Shown in pieces: positions 63,950-64,000 of a stretch of 64,000 nt of DNA; the stretch's first letter is position 1; each line of letters begins with the position of its first letter. A model generated the notes under the pieces. It did no database searches, was not told the origin of the DNA, and worked only from the letters and a program-made list of their open reading frames with translations. Origin of the DNA: Bacteroidales bacterium (GTDB lineage Bacteria; Bacteroidota; Bacteroidia; Bacteroidales; F082); the NCBI GenBank assembly GCA_024400305.1, contig JAKSMX010000009.1, positions 32,246-96,245 of the forward strand, written 5' to 3'. The position numbers were made by a program, and so were the translations under genes.

Positions 63950-64000
63950 TATAGGTCAAATTGCAGGATTTTTTAGTCTATGTATGTCGCTATAGGTCAA
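63950..64000 (+). repeat. First two units of a probable 41-bp array at the window edge
   Basis: TATAGGTCAA occurs at 63950-63959 and 63991-64000, 41 bp apart, each preceded by a GC or GCG dinucleotide context. The window ends here, so copy number is unknown. Confidence 0.5.

Overview
The window comes from a Bacteroidota chromosome, most likely an uncultured member of Bacteroidales. Three things point there: the -7 promoter element TAnnTTTG in front of nearly every gene or operon, weak ribosome-binding sites with very short leaders, and the gene content (tRNA/tuf/secE/nusG/rplKAJL/rpoBC block, DUF3467 after rpoC, DUF4421 proteins, a DPP-IV type S9 peptidase, a four-subunit 2-oxoacid:ferredoxin oxidoreductase, and ECF sigma/zf-HC2 anti-sigma pairs).

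Layout. 1-3.3 kb: a cut-off secreted subtilase, a HigA-like antitoxin module between short direct repeats, and a DUF3467 gene. 3.4-17.9 kb (minus strand): rpoC, rpoB, rplL, rplJ, rplA, rplK, nusG, secE, tRNA-Trp, tuf, five tRNAs, hpf and xerC. 18-37.2 kb: a block of accessory genes lying between xerC and rpsU. It holds a FlK-like thioesterase, a protein of unknown function, two AAA_14/DUF4143 ATPases, two AbiE-type modules with intact antitoxins and wrecked toxins, a 9-copy 41-bp repeat array, a six-gene operon built around two different GTPases (26.2-32.4 kb) preceded by a candidate structured RNA, two secreted proteins, and a DUF234 ATPase. 37.4-47.0 kb: housekeeping and metabolism (rpsU, S9 peptidase, two tRNA-Val, two tandem DUF4421 proteins, an aminotransferase and the ketoacid:ferredoxin oxidoreductase operon). 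47.1-57.2 kb: a second accessory block with a WYL regulator and DnaQ-like exonuclease, an IS5-type transposase, a lipoprotein, an HSDR_N-type nuclease-like protein, another DUF4143 ATPase, a PD-(D/E)XK protein, one intact AbiEi/AbiEii module and several deletion scars. 57.2-64 kb: two ECF sigma/anti-sigma systems on either side of a fourth DUF4143 ATPase, a propeller-like secreted protein and a broken DUF1016 gene.

The most notable pattern is regulatory. All five ATPase genes of the DUF4143/DUF234 type carry, directly at the -7 box, their own palindrome or exact-period tandem array (33, 32, 52, nested, and 32 bp). The sequence of the array differs at each locus. Similar palindromes sit at the promoters of antitoxin and secreted-protein genes, and there are orphan arrays and promoters with no gene behind them (25.7-26.1 kb, 57.09-57.20 kb). 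A further array appears to start at the right edge of the window. A second pattern is repeated internal deletion: AbiEii twice, a whole abiE operon collapsed into a 36-codon fusion, an exonuclease reduced to its last 17 codons, and a DUF1016 gene lacking its nuclease domain. The accessory blocks look like turnover zones for conflict genes in which operators and antitoxins outlast toxins and nucleases. A shared operator at exactly the same distance from the -7 box links the WYL gene with a hypothetical gene 7.6 kb away.

Limits: family calls rest on motifs read by eye. Functions given to the ATPases, the GTPase operon and the repeats are inference.
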